Below are positions 7,536 to 17,424 of a stretch of DNA of 64,000 nucleotides, piece by piece. The stretch's first letter is position 1, and the number at the start of each line of letters is the position of its first letter. The position numbers and the translations under genes are program-made. The stretch is from Leptotrichia hofstadii (lineage in GTDB: Bacteria > Fusobacteriota > Fusobacteriia > Fusobacteriales > Leptotrichiaceae): contig NZ_AP019823.1 in the NCBI RefSeq assembly GCF_007990525.1, forward strand, positions 186,001 through 250,000. Reading direction: 5' to 3'. Under the pieces are notes generated by a model. It searched no databases. It saw only the letters and a program-made list of their open reading frames with translations, and had not been told where the DNA came from.

Positions 7536-9362
7536 ATGGGATTATTTAGAAGTCACAAGAAGGCAATCCAGATTGTTTCTGCAGTTATGATAGGAATATT
7601 TGGAATAGCCATGCTTATTACAGGTATATTATTCCTGAAAAATAACGTGTTTGGAGCTATGAACCATAGGGAAGTGATTGCGACAGTTAATGGGGCAAAA
7701 ATCTACCGTGATGATTTTGACAGGGAGAGCTATGGACTTAAAGCACAGCTTAGTGAAATAAATCAGCAGAAAATACAGCAGCTGTCACAAGTTGGAGTAA
7801 GTGCTGAAAATATAAAGAATATTCCTGACAACATTATAAATGAATATGTTTTACAGCTTATGATTAATAAGGAAGTGCTGCTTTCGTCAGCTCATAATTT
7901 GGGGATAAAAGTAAGCAGAGCTGAAATAAACAAGGAGTTTAACAATTATCAGAAACAGTCGCAAATGAACAGAAAAGAATTTGTTGATCATCTGAGAAAC
8001 AGAGGTTATAACATAACATCTTTTAAGAAGGCAATAAAAGATGAAAAAATAATTGAAAAAATGAGAGAAAAGATATTTTCAAGTGACAAGGTTACGGATG
8101 AGGAAATAAAAAAAGCATACGAGAGAAATAAATATACTCAGGCTTTCCTGAATCAGGATTTTGAAGACGTGAAGGAACAAATTAGGGAAAATATGACACA
8201 GGACAAGAATATCATGATTTTAAAGTCATATATTGCAAAGGCTAAGGAGAAAACAAAGATTGTATTCAAGAACAAGGACTTTGAAAAAATATATGCCAGC
8301 ATGACAGCGACTGTGGCGCAAAATGGAGATTATAAATATACAAATGAAGATGTAAACGAGCAGCTGATAAATCTTGTTTCACAGACTCAGCAAGGATACT
8401 CAGATAAGGCTGTAAATGACCTAAAGGCAACATTGAAGACAAATCTTGATAAATTTGTAAAGATTTCCAACAAGGCAAAGGCGGCAGGAATAAAAGCCGA
8501 TCCTGAACTGACAGGCGTGGAGCAGCTAAGAGACTATTCTCAAAAATACTATAATTACCTTATTGATACGTATAAGCCTGATGAAGCCGCATTGCAGGCA
8601 AAATTTAATGCAAAGAAAGACAGCTACAATATTCCGAACAGCATAGGCGGTTATGTAATAGGAGAGGAATATCAGGCAGGAGATGGAGATTTTGAAGCAG
8701 CCAAGAAGCAAGCTCAGGATATTATGAAAACAACAAATAAGGATAACTTTGCAGCTAAAGCGAAAGAATTTTCAAAAGATCCGGGATCTGCTAATAATGG
8801 GGGAAGTTTAGGAGAAACAGCCGATCTTTCACAGCTTGTGCCTGAATTTGCAAACGCAGTTAAGAGCGGAAAGGCAGGAGATATTGTCGGACCTATAAAA
8901 ACTCAATTTGGATACCACATTATATATATTCAAAGCAAGGATGCAAATAACGAAAACGTTGCAAAAGTCAGCCATATTCTGATAACACCGACTATTTCCG
9001 AAGCCTCAAAACAAAAAATCATCAAAAAAGTTCAGGATTTGAAGGCAGAAATCGAAAGCGGAAAAGTTACATGGAGCACAGTGGAAAAACAGGATAAGTA
9101 TAAATTCAGTGTAAAGGAAAGATTTAAGAAAATGGTTAAATCAGATGCCATTCCAGGAATTGGAAAAAATGATGAACTGATGAATCAGATATTTGCACTG
9201 AAAAAAGACGGAATCCTTGAAAGAAATGACACTTCAGGATACTATCTAATAACAAAAACGTCAGAAATACCGTTCACACAGGCAACATTTGAAAATTCAA
9301 AAGAACGTGTAAGACTGGAACTGGCACATGAATATGCAGACAAGGAGCTGGAAATTTTATAA
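7536..9362 (+). CDS. PpiD/SurA-like membrane-anchored peptidyl-prolyl isomerase
   Basis: The 608-residue protein has one N-terminal membrane helix (about 15-35), then an SurA N-like chaperone region beginning VIATVNGAKIYRDDF. A parvulin domain lies near residues 370-470, with FSKDPGSANNGGSLG and FGYHIIYIQ. A second partial parvulin start follows (VSHILITP). It should face the periplasm and help fold exported proteins, as PpiD does at the Sec exit. An extended -10 (TGCTATAAT, 7490-7497) lies just upstream. ATG 7536 follows GGAAAGGAAG. Confidence 0.87.
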   Translation: MGLFRSHKKAIQIVSAVMIGIFGIAMLITGILFLKNNVFGAMNHREVIATVNGAKIYRDDFDRESYGLKAQLSEINQQKIQQLSQVGVSAENIKNIPDNIINEYVLQLMINKEVLLSSAHNLGIKVSRAEINKEFNNYQKQSQMNRKEFVDHLRNRGYNITSFKKAIKDEKIIEKMREKIFSSDKVTDEEIKKAYERNKYTQAFLNQDFEDVKEQIRENMTQDKNIMILKSYIAKAKEKTKIVFKNKDFEKIYASMTATVAQNGDYKYTNEDVNEQLINLVSQTQQGYSDKAVNDLKATLKTNLDKFVKISNKAKAAGIKADPELTGVEQLRDYSQKYYNYLIDTYKPDEAALQAKFNAKKDSYNIPNSIGGYVIGEEYQAGDGDFEAAKKQAQDIMKTTNKDNFAAKAKEFSKDPGSANNGGSLGETADLSQLVPEFANAVKSGKAGDIVGPIKTQFGYHIIYIQSKDANNENVAKVSHILITPTISEASKQKIIKKVQDLKAEIESGKVTWSTVEKQDKYKFSVKERFKKMVKSDAIPGIGKNDELMNQIFALKKDGILERNDTSGYYLITKTSEIPFTQATFENSKERVRLELAHEYADKELEIL

Positions 9363-9529
9363 AAATACGCTTAAGCTCATTTAAAATTAACAAAATTTAC
9401 AGTTCATGAAAAAAGAGGATTCAGCTTCTGCATAAAATTTAAATAAATATATATTTTCAAAGACTGTTTCAAATATAAAAATGTTTGGGGCAGTTTTTGT
9501 TTTGCTTTGCTAAAGGAGGAATAAAAATA

Positions 9530-10195
9530 ATGGGATATGTTGAAATGCTAGAAAGTGCCGATAAAAAAATGATAGTTGAGGAAAAGGGGTTGAAAATAAC
9601 AGAAGATGCCCTGCTCCTGTCTAATTTTCTAAGAAAATACTTTAGTAAAAAGAATAAAAATCCAAAGACTAGAAAAAACGTAATTTTGGAAATAGGAGCA
9701 GGACAAGGCATAATGAGCCTATTAATTTCCGAAATTGATATGGTGGAGAGGATTATTGCAGTTGAGGTGCAGAAGGATGTGTACGAAACATTAGAAAAAA
9801 ATATAGAAATAAATAATCTGAGGCAAAAAATAACGCCATTAAATGAAAATATAAAAAATATTGAGGGGAAATATGAATTTATTTTTTCCAATCCTCCATA
9901 TAAAAAAGTTAATGCTGGAAAGTTGCCTGACAATGTGACAGAGCGTATTAGCAAATATGAAATTTTACTCACATTGGAAGAACTTTTTAGAGAAATTCGC
10001 AGACTTTTGAGCAATTATGGGGAGTTCTTTGTAATTGTGCCAAACAGCAGGCTGAATGATGTATTCGGATATATTTACGCAAATAACATGAATATCATCT
10101 CAATTGAAATAAATAAATATAAAAAAACAGATTTAATTATTGTGCATGGGAGAAAAGGAGGCAAGGCAAATTCGGGAATTGTGATTGATTTTTAG
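9530..10195 (+). CDS. TrmN6-like tRNA1(Val) adenine-N6 methyltransferase
   Basis: This ~221-residue class I SAM methyltransferase has the SAM-binding motif EIGAGQGIMSLL and the amino-methylase motif NPPY (FSNPPYKK). An ITEDALLLSNFL segment resembles the start of TrmN6/YabB proteins. The expected activity is N6-methylation of A37 in tRNA-Val; specificity is inferred. ATG 9530 is chosen because AAAGGAGG sits at 9512-9519. An open frame from 9485 has no ribosome site. Confidence 0.8.
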   Translation: MGYVEMLESADKKMIVEEKGLKITEDALLLSNFLRKYFSKKNKNPKTRKNVILEIGAGQGIMSLLISEIDMVERIIAVEVQKDVYETLEKNIEINNLRQKITPLNENIKNIEGKYEFIFSNPPYKKVNAGKLPDNVTERISKYEILLTLEELFREIRRLLSNYGEFFVIVPNSRLNDVFGYIYANNMNIISIEINKYKKTDLIIVHGRKGGKANSGIVIDF

Positions 10196-10371
10196 GGAAT
10201 TGTTATTCTATTCGTAAAAAGTAATTTATTACATGGATTGTATAATATTTTCGGTTTAAATAGCAGATTCGCTATGAAGTGTTTTTACAAGAAAGAGATT
10301 AATGCTATTTATCAGCAAACAGACAAAATATAATTTCTATTTTTTATGGAAAAAGAATATATAAAGTAAAA

Positions 10372-10387
10372 AGAGGCGTTAGCCCCT
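10372..10387 (-). terminator. murE terminator overlapping its stop codon
   Basis: On the minus strand AGGGGC-TAAC-GCCTCT forms a 6-pair hairpin (one G-U pair) followed by TTTTACTTT. The TAA stop of murE lies in the loop region. Confidence 0.6.
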
Positions 10388-11908
10388 TTGTATTTTTGTT
10401 TCCAGTGCTTCCTTCACAATTTCCCTGTCATCAAAATGAATTTTTTCAGTTCCAATTATCTGGTATGTTTCGTGTCCTTTTCCCGCGATTAAAAGGCTGT
10501 CGCCCTTTTCCAGCATTCGTGTTCCATATTTTATTGCCCTCTCCCTGTCGGCAATGATAAGGTATCTGTTAAAAGGGAATTTTTCGCCTATAAGCCCTTT
10601 TTCTATATCTGCCAAAATTTTTGTAGGATTTTCTGTACGTGGATTATCTGAGGTTAAAATGATGAAGTCACTGAACTTTATGGCGGCTTGCGCCATTTTT
10701 GGACGTTTTTCGTGATCCCTGTCACCGCCTGCGCCAAATATTGTTATAACACGGTTATCGGTAATTTGTTTCAAGGTTTTTCCAACATTCAGAAGACCGT
10801 CGTCGGTATGTGCAAAATCCACTACAATCCGTACATCCAGATCATTTTTTATAGTTTCAAATCTTCCAGGAACTGCTGGCATAGTTTCCAGCTTTTTGAC
10901 AATGAAGTCCATTTCTATTCCTAATGACAACGCTGAAGCTATGCACCCTAGAATATTGTACAAGTTGTACTCTCCGACTAGATCAATTTCAAATCTGTAT
11001 ACATTTTCTGTATTTTTTAAGTTTTTTCCGTATTTTTCTAAATAGTTTTTTAGGTTTATTTTGACTTTCATTCCGTTATTTGTGTAGTTCAGGATATCAC
11101 CCCAGATGTCAGCGTCTTCATTTTTTACACTTATGGAAATGAAGTTTTTAGCGTTGTTTTCTAGATAAATTTTGGCTCCGTATTCATCGTCAATGTTGAT
11201 TACTCCACTGCCAGTATGATTTTTATCGTTTCTTAGCATTGAAAATATTTTTTTCTTGGCATTAAAATAGTTTTCCATTGTTTTATGAAAGTCCAAATGA
11301 TCCTGTGTCAAGTTCGTAAAAATTGCAGAATCAAATTTTAGCATGTCAACACGTCCGATTTCAAGTGCATGGGAACTTACCTCCATTATAAAGTAGTCGG
11401 CTCCGCTTTTTACACTTTTGTCAATCAGTTTTATCAGCTCAAGTGATTCAGGAGTTGTATTTACTGTTTCAAACTCTTTATCCAGTATACGGTTTCCAGT
11501 TGTTCCTATTCTGGCAGTTTTTTCCAGAATGTTTTCCAGAATGAAGCTTGATGTAGTTTTTCCGTTTGTTCCTGTAATTCCGATGATTTTTATTTTATCC
11601 TGCGGATAGCCATAGTAGTTTGAGGCGATTATTCCGAGCTTTTTTCGTATGCCTTCAACTTGTATGAAAGTTACGTCGCTGGCACTTTGGTACTGCCCTG
11701 TGTCAATATTTTTTTCGGAAATAATCATTTTTGCGCCGCCATCAATGGCTTTTTGAATAAAGTCATGCCCATCTACGGTGCTTCCTGTCATCGCTACGAA
11801 TACAAAATCTTTTTCAATTTTACGTGAATCATATTCGATGCCCTTTATCACAAAACTTTTTCCCTCTTTAAGCGTTTTGTACTCTACATCTTCAAATATT
11901 TTATACAT
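10379..11908 (-). CDS. murE: UDP-N-acetylmuramyl-tripeptide synthetase MurE
   Basis: This 509-residue Mur ligase has the ATP-binding GTNGKTT motif, the TTPES and NLTQDHLDFH core segments and a C-terminal domain with TSDNPRTENP. The DNPR motif is the known hallmark of enzymes adding meso-diaminopimelate; the relative Fusobacterium nucleatum uses meso-lanthionine at this position, so either diamino acid is possible. It adds the third residue of the peptidoglycan stem peptide in the cytoplasm. The ATG is preceded on the minus strand by AAGAGGAGAG. It is a single gene rather than part of a mur cluster. Confidence 0.95.
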   Translation of the reverse strand: MYKIFEDVEYKTLKEGKSFVIKGIEYDSRKIEKDFVFVAMTGSTVDGHDFIQKAIDGGAKMIISEKNIDTGQYQSASDVTFIQVEGIRKKLGIIASNYYGYPQDKIKIIGITGTNGKTTSSFILENILEKTARIGTTGNRILDKEFETVNTTPESLELIKLIDKSVKSGADYFIMEVSSHALEIGRVDMLKFDSAIFTNLTQDHLDFHKTMENYFNAKKKIFSMLRNDKNHTGSGVINIDDEYGAKIYLENNAKNFISISVKNEDADIWGDILNYTNNGMKVKINLKNYLEKYGKNLKNTENVYRFEIDLVGEYNLYNILGCIASALSLGIEMDFIVKKLETMPAVPGRFETIKNDLDVRIVVDFAHTDDGLLNVGKTLKQITDNRVITIFGAGGDRDHEKRPKMAQAAIKFSDFIILTSDNPRTENPTKILADIEKGLIGEKFPFNRYLIIADRERAIKYGTRMLEKGDSLLIAGKGHETYQIIGTEKIHFDDREIVKEALETKIQRG

Positions 11909-12026
11909 TTCCTGCTCTCCTCTTTTTAAAAATTTTCATTGCATGTCATAATTATTTTCTGAATAGAATTTTATACTATGTTTATTCTACTTGAATACTA
12001 AGAATGAAAAAGTTTTAGACATACAA

Positions 12027-12120
12027 AAGCCGCTTTGAAGCCAAACTTAAAAAACTACACTGTTTTTCCCTTAGGCAGTAGATGTATTCCGTTTTTTAAC
12101 AGTTCGATTTTAAAGCGGTT
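12027..12120. repeat. Long imperfect inverted repeat between murE and pgk
   Basis: The left arm (12027-12055, AAGCCGCTTTGAAG...) pairs with the right arm (12090-12120, ...TTTTAAAGCGGTT) over about 28 positions with a few mismatches. The right arm, read on the minus strand, contains the TTTAAAATCGAACT core shared with repeat family B. It lies between two divergently transcribed genes, so a terminator role is unlikely. Nothing else is evident in the 11909-12297 gap. Confidence 0.6.
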
Positions 12121-12297
12121 GAGTATTCTCAAATTTATTTATAGGTATATTTTATCATTTTAGCCGAAAAAAATCTACTGTAAAAGGAATATCTAAGATT
12201 TGTACAATTTAATTATATAAAAATACTCATTAAAAACTTGGTTATAGTAAATATTTTGAGCATGAAAATTTTCTTTAATCTTTGTGTGTTAAATAAC

Positions 12298-12326
12298 TTG
12301 AAAATCAGTTTAAAGAGTGGTATAAT
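12298..12326 (+). promoter_or_regulatory. Promoter of pgk
   Basis: TTGAAA (12298-12303) and a perfect TATAAT (12321-12326) are spaced by 17 bases. Confidence 0.75.
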
Positions 12327-12377
12327 TCAAATAGGAAGAAATGATATTATGAATAAATTTTAGGAGGATATAACTAC

Positions 12378-13580
12378 ATGGCTAAAAAAACTTTAAAAGA
12401 CTTGGATGTAAAAGGTAAAAAAGTATTGGTAAGAGTTGATTTTAACGTACCGATAAAAGATGGAGTTATTACGAATGACAATAGAATTACAGCTGCGCTT
12501 CCAACTTTGAAATATATTTTGGAAAATGGTGGAAAAGTAATCGCATTCTCTCACTTAGGAAAAGTAAAAGAAGAAGCTGATAAAGCATCAAAAACTTTAG
12601 CGCCAGTTGCAAAAAGATTGGAAGAAGTTCTAGGAAAACCAGTTAAATTCGTGCCTGAAACAAGAGGAGCAGCATTAGAGACAGCAGTTGCTGAGTTAAA
12701 AGATGGAGAAATCTTAATGTTTGAAAATACTAGATTTGAAGACTTGGATGGTAAAAAAGAATCTAAAAATGATCCTGAATTAGGAAAATACTGGGCATCA
12801 CTTGGAGATGTATTTGTAAATGACGCATTCGGAACAGCGCACAGAGCTCACGCTTCAAATGTGGGAATTGCTTCAAACATCAAAGAATCAGCAGTAGGAT
12901 TCCTTGTAGAAAAAGAAATCGAATTCATTGGTGGAGCAGTTGATAATCCTGAAAGACCATTGGTAGCAATTTTAGGAGGGGCAAAAGTTTCTGATAAAAT
13001 TGGTGTAATCGAAAATTTATTGGATAAAGCTGATAAAGTGATTATCGGTGGAGGAATGATGTTTACTTTCTTAAAAGCTGAAGGTAAAAACACAGGTTCT
13101 TCATTATTAGAAGCTGACAAAGTGGAATTAGCCGCTTCATTAATCAAAAAAGCAAAAGAAAAAAATGTTGAATTGTTATTACCAATTGATACAGTTGTAG
13201 CAAAAGAATTTAAAAATGATACAGAATTTAAAACAGTTTCTGTAGACGCCATTGAAGACGGATGGATGGGATTAGATATAGGAGAAGCATCTATCAAATT
13301 ATTCTCAGACGCTCTAGTTGGTGCAAAAACAGTAGTATGGAACGGACCAATGGGAGTATTTGAAATGGAAAACTTCGCAAAAGGGACAATCGGTGTATGT
13401 AAAGCAATTGCAGAATTATCTGGAGCTAAAACAATCATCGGTGGTGGAGATTCAGCAGCGGCGGCTATCCAATTAGGATTTGCTGACAAATTCTCGCATA
13501 TCTCAACTGGAGGAGGAGCATCGCTTGAATACTTGGAAGGAAAAGTATTGCCAGGAGTAGATGCAATTTCAGAAAAATAA
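12378..13580 (+). CDS. pgk: Phosphoglycerate kinase
   Basis: This 400-residue monodomain-pair enzyme transfers phosphate between 1,3-bisphosphoglycerate and ADP in glycolysis. The signature [14 protein letters not shown] near the N-terminus, the LMFENTRF segment, WNGPMGVFE and the nucleotide-binding GGGDSAAA are all present. Length is normal. The start at 12378 follows AGGAGG at 12362-12367. Codon use (many GGA, CCA, AAA) suggests strong expression. It has its own promoter and terminator and is not linked to gap or tpi here. Confidence 0.98.
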   Translation: MAKKTLKDLDVKGKKVLVRVDFNVPIKDGVITNDNRITAALPTLKYILENGGKVIAFSHLGKVKEEADKASKTLAPVAKRLEEVLGKPVKFVPETRGAALETAVAELKDGEILMFENTRFEDLDGKKESKNDPELGKYWASLGDVFVNDAFGTAHRAHASNVGIASNIKESAVGFLVEKEIEFIGGAVDNPERPLVAILGGAKVSDKIGVIENLLDKADKVIIGGGMMFTFLKAEGKNTGSSLLEADKVELAASLIKKAKEKNVELLLPIDTVVAKEFKNDTEFKTVSVDAIEDGWMGLDIGEASIKLFSDALVGAKTVVWNGPMGVFEMENFAKGTIGVCKAIAELSGAKTIIGGGDSAAAAIQLGFADKFSHISTGGGASLEYLEGKVLPGVDAISEK

Positions 13581-13652
13581 TAACTTTAATAACTAACTTA
13601 ATTGACTAAATTAATTTAGTTGACTAAAAATAATTTTTTCATTTTAATCACG

Positions 13653-13695
13653 AAATGACTGTCTCGGAATCGATTTTTTGAGATAGTCATTTTTA
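13653..13695 (+). terminator. Terminator of pgk
   Basis: AAATGACTGTCTC (13653-13665) pairs with GAGATAGTCATTT (13680-13692), with one mismatch, followed by a T run. Confidence 0.85.
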
Positions 13696-13745
13696 TTTAA
13701 TTGTATTTTAATTGATACTGAACTCTATTAAAAAAATAGCAATAA

Positions 13746-14198
13746 AATTCTATAACAATTAATATTGCAATTTATGATAATGAAAACGATAGAAAAAAAT
13801 TTGAAAAAGAGGCTAATCAAAAAGGAGTACAACTAAAAACACGTTCTGCAAATGTTGAAATATTATCACAAAAAAGTTACTTGAAAAATGATCCAGCAGA
13901 ATATGGAACTAAAGGTTCTGTTAGACCGGATAATATGAAATTAAAAAACAATATTCCTGTTGAGAGTTTTGAAATGAAAAACTATAAACTGCAGAACTAT
14001 GACAATATGGCTAATACAATAGTTAAACAAGTGGAACAAAGAAGAAAGAATCTTCCGCTGACTGTTACAAAACAAAATATTGTGATTGATGCAAGAGGTC
14101 AAGGAATTACAGCTGTACAAGAAAAAGAAATAATCCAGAAGATAATAGATAAATCTAATGGAACAATAAAAAAATCAGATATAACAATATGGAAATAG
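13746..14198 (+). pseudogene. Orphan polymorphic-toxin C-terminal fragment, PD-(D/E)XK nuclease-like
   Basis: The frame is open from 13746 but has no promoter, ribosome site or start near its beginning. The first ATG (13881) lies inside the conserved sequence. It encodes the pre-toxin motif YGTKGSVRPDNMKL, then FEMKNYKL and QNIVIDARGQ. An Asp before an E-x-K motif followed by a beta strand fits a restriction-endonuclease-fold nuclease domain (inference). It appears to be the 3' end of a large secreted exoprotein whose body is missing, left as a silent cassette. An immunity-like gene follows 13 bases later. Confidence 0.6.
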
Positions 14199-14211
14199 AA
14201 AGGAAGAAAAA

Positions 14212-14889
14212 ATGGAAGAATTAACAACAAAAGAATATAATGAACTTTATAAGAAATACTTTAAAGAAATTTTTAATAAACCAATGAAAGATTTTGGATA
14301 TAAAAAGAAAGGAACAGGACGATTTTGCAAATTAAATAAAATAGGGTTATTTGAATATATAGGTTTTTTCAGATATTATCATGAGTTAAGAGTAGAGTAT
14401 GCAATAATACCGATATATAGTTACATAATGAAAGATACTATAGGAAATGGTAGTGAGACAGAATTTGTAGATTTGGACGGAGAAGAAAAGATGGAAAAAG
14501 GGATGAAAAGTATTTTAGAAGAAATAAAAAACAAAATAATCCCTTGGTTTAAAAAATATGAAGATTTAGATGTTTTTTTTGAAGAAGTAGTAGAAAATGA
14601 TAGAAAGTATTTTTGGCCTGACATTTATAAATATTTATTTAGAGCTACTACTTTTGCAAAGTTTAAAAAATATTCAAAAATACAGGAGAATATTGATAAA
14701 GTAAGAGAAGAATATAATAATCTTCCAGATGAAAAAAAGACATATGACTTTTATAAAGACATATTAAAAGAAGTAGATGAATTAGAAGAAAAATTAAAAG
14801 AAGGAGAAGAAAGTTTAGAAAAACATATTAAGGAAGTAGAATATAAATCACTATTGGCCTGGAAAATGGAGAAATTATTGAAAAAATAA
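14212..14889 (+). CDS. Putative immunity protein, DUF4304-like
   Basis: This 225-residue acidic and lysine-rich soluble protein follows the toxin fragment directly, with AGGAAG as ribosome site. The N-terminal part (KPMKDFGYKKKGTGRFCKLNKIG, split here as FGYKKKGTGRFCKL) and IIPWFKKYEDLDVFFEE resemble DUF4304 proteins, which occur as immunity partners in polymorphic toxin loci. The last ~80 residues are a charged, probably coiled-coil extension. The role as antidote to the upstream nuclease is inferred from position. Confidence 0.55.
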   Translation: MEELTTKEYNELYKKYFKEIFNKPMKDFGYKKKGTGRFCKLNKIGLFEYIGFFRYYHELRVEYAIIPIYSYIMKDTIGNGSETEFVDLDGEEKMEKGMKSILEEIKNKIIPWFKKYEDLDVFFEEVVENDRKYFWPDIYKYLFRATTFAKFKKYSKIQENIDKVREEYNNLPDEKKTYDFYKDILKEVDELEEKLKEGEESLEKHIKEVEYKSLLAWKMEKLLKK

Positions 14890-14978
14890 TTTTTGAAATA
14901 AAAGAGAACAATTTGTAGAAAATAAAATGGAGAAGTTAAGATTTATTTTTTAACTTCTCTTTATTATAATTTGAAACA

Positions 14979-15116
14979 TATGCAAAGGATGCTATTATTG
15001 TATACAACCGTAGTGAAAATATAATGACGGAAGTTGTGGAACTTCATAACTCCTACAGAAGCAGTTCCAAAGGAATGGGAGTAGGAGTAAATACAGCATC
15101 CAATAAAAGGAATTAA
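14979..15116 (+). pseudogene. Fragment of large haemagglutinin-type exoprotein
   Basis: A 45-codon open stretch without start reads YAKDAIIVYNRSENIM, then ELHNSYRSSSKGMGVGVNT and ends at TAA 15114. Ser/Gly-rich SSSKGMGVG segments of this kind occur in the repetitive body of FhaB-like exoproteins. A frame change just before 15109 leads into the frame of the next open region (IKKRLEGIGNIYG), so the two were probably one gene before a frameshift or deletion. Confidence 0.5.
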
Positions 15117-15150
15117 AAAGAGACTTGAGGGTATAGGTAATATATACGGT

Positions 15151-16485
15151 ATGTATACATTGGGGCTAGGAAGTTTTTTAGGAGATTTTGCGGACAGATA
15201 TACTCCTGAAGAGGTACAGTATGGTACATCAGAAGAAGTTAACCGACGTCAAAAGACTGAAAATTTATTAGTTTCAACACCTATAGATATGGCAGTAGGA
15301 CATGTAACTTCTAAGATACCCGTAAAAAAAATTATCCCTACTAAATCTAAAAATCCTGTCACACAGATGACAGCCGCAGAAAGCAGAGCCGCAATACAGG
15401 AAGCAATAATTCTTGAAGAGGGAGCTGATGGAGTATTCCGAGTTCCTGAAAATGTGACAAAACCTTCAAAAAGTGTATCTAGGAGACTGCCACATAATAC
15501 AACTTCCGGCACAACAGAAGTTACAGTCCATACAAGAAATGTTGAAAGAATTGCACAGACAGCAGGAAATGTGGCTAAAAATTTAAAAACTCCTGCTATA
15601 GAATACAAAGCTCCTTATAAACCGTCAATTACTGAAAAAATAACAACAAATATAGAAATAACTGGTTCAAAAGGTAAGAATGTTGAAATCATCAAAAAAA
15701 TAGATGGAAACACTACTATAACAATAGAAAAGCATACATCAGATATACCGCTAGCATACATAATTGACGATATAGCAAAAGGTGGAATGGGAAGAACTTC
15801 AGGAAATAAAAGTTATCTTGAAAATTATGGCGGAGGAAAGGCTTCAAATAAAGTGCCACCATTTGCAAACAGGGAAAATATTCATAGAAATAACAATACC
15901 CAAAACTATGACTACAAGGTTCAAGATAATAGCGGTTCAAATGGTGGGAAAAATAATTCAGTTAAAAGCAATAATGATTTATATTATAATGGAAGAAAAG
16001 TCTATACTGAAAGTGAGCTTAACCAATTAGGAAGAGGAAGTGATGCTACTCCTAACAGAGGAGTTGAGTATACATTTGAAACCCCTGTAGGAAAGCCTAA
16101 AGCACAAGAATTTCAGTGGGGAACAGCGGGAAGTATGATGCAACAGACTCCAGATGGACCGAAAAATGTAATTCCGGCTTTAAGATATGACAATACTAAC
16201 CATAGAGGAATGAATTTCATAAAATTTGATGGAATTGAAGTAAGGGATGGTAAAACTTATCTGATTGATGCGAAAAGAAATATTCCTTATTGGATACCAG
16301 AAGCAATGGAAGGCTACAAAAATACATTTGAAAGAATAAAAAAAGCTAAACTTCAAAACCCAGAAATTAAAGTGATATATGAATTTCCAAAGGAAGAGGC
16401 AAAGACCAAATTTACTGACTGGTTGGATATAAATCCAGAATATCAAAATATAATAGATGAAATCAGGATTAGACCAGAAAAATAA
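15151..16485 (+). pseudogene. Exoprotein C-terminal part with Tox-REase-like nuclease toxin domain
   Basis: The open frame of 444 codons from ATG 15151 continues upstream to about 15091 without a start and has no clear ribosome site, so it is probably the 3' remnant of a larger gene. Residues ~1-270 are a low-complexity Ser/Thr/Asn/Lys pre-toxin region. The last ~170 carry NRGVEYTFETPVGKPKAQEF, FIKFDGIEVRDGKTYLIDAK and a helical end. D-G-I-E followed by L-I-D-A-K fits the PD-(D/E)XK active site of restriction-endonuclease-fold toxins such as Tox-REase-5. The adjacent Imm52-like gene supports this. If internally translated, the domain could still be active. Confidence 0.55.
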
Positions 16486-16507
16486 AGTTGAAAGGATATT
16501 TAAATTT

Positions 16508-17233
16508 ATGCAAAATAAAGAAAGAAGCATTAGAATGTATAGAAAAATCAATAAAAATGAATCAATAGAAGAAAGACATAAGAAAGTTATGAAAGGACTG
16601 TCAGAACTGGAAGCACCTTTAGGATTGAAAGATAGTGAGATTCCAGAAGTACCGGATTTCGGTGTAGAAATAAGAGCGCATTATCGTACAAAAAATTCTA
16701 AAACAAAAGGAGTTTCGATATCAGGAGATTATATATGGAGAGATGAAAGTTCAGAGAAAGAAAGATGGGATTCTCTGAAGTATGATTTTAAAATAACATA
16801 CAAGTTGATAGACTATAAGAAAATAATATATGATGATCTTCCAAAGGTTATAAATGTTTTTGATCCTTATGTTGCTGATTTATATGTAGCTTATAATGGT
16901 GCTTATGAGGAAGGAAGAACTCCAGAAACAAGAACTTATGGAGAAAGTATAAATCCTGAATTTTTAAAACTGAAGGAGAAAAATTGTAATATAGGAATGT
17001 TGGAAGATGTATTATTTACATTATCTCCGGTGATGTATTTCAATGAAGAAAGTTATAATAAGCTAATAAAAGTACCAAAGGAAAAGTTATTGGAAAGACT
17101 TAAGGGAAAAGCGAAGGAAGTTCTGTTACTTGAAAAGGGTATATATATTATCTTTAATGACAAGGCGGATATTACTTATGAAGAATTTGTGGAAATGAAC
17201 AATACGTTTAAGCCGTTATTAGGACTAAATTAA
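16508..17233 (+). CDS. Putative immunity protein, Imm52-like
   Basis: This 241-residue protein starts at ATG 16508 behind GAAAGGA (16489-16495), 22 bases after the toxin stop. An earlier in-frame start at 16457 would overlap the toxin and is less likely. It has EAPLGLKDSEIPEVPDFGVE and a central mixed alpha/beta region with YNGAYEEGRTPETRTYG. Imm52 proteins are known partners of Tox-REase-5 domains in polymorphic toxin systems, and both family and pairing fit here. Assignment is from pattern memory, not from a search. Confidence 0.5.
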   Translation: MQNKERSIRMYRKINKNESIEERHKKVMKGLSELEAPLGLKDSEIPEVPDFGVEIRAHYRTKNSKTKGVSISGDYIWRDESSEKERWDSLKYDFKITYKLIDYKKIIYDDLPKVINVFDPYVADLYVAYNGAYEEGRTPETRTYGESINPEFLKLKEKNCNIGMLEDVLFTLSPVMYFNEESYNKLIKVPKEKLLERLKGKAKEVLLLEKGIYIIFNDKADITYEEFVEMNNTFKPLLGLN

Positions 17234-17238
17234 CTTAA

Positions 17239-17406
17239 TATCAGAATTGGAGTGTAGCAAAAATCTTGGACAAAAATAATCCAGTAAAAAAAGCAGTTGA
17301 TGAAGCAATAGATAATGGGAAAATAAATATTGGATTAGTTGGAGTAGATAAAAAAACAGGGGAATTAATATTTATTCCAACAAAAATTACTAATATAAAA
17401 AAATAA
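17239..17406 (+). pseudogene. Short toxin C-terminal tail fragment
   Basis: A 55-codon open stretch without start codon (YQNWSVAKILDKNNPVKK... ending at TAA 17404) lies between two immunity genes. GLVGVDKKTGELIFIPTKIT looks like the end of a toxin domain. Its position immediately before an Imm49-like gene suggests it is the remnant of that immunity protein's cognate toxin. Confidence 0.4.
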
Positions 17407-17424
17407 TTAAGAGAGGAAAAAACT

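Noticed and set aside
12848-13489. Long open frame antisense to pgk (213 codons)
   Set aside because: It lies wholly inside pgk on the opposite strand, with composition dictated by pgk codons. It is a shadow frame.
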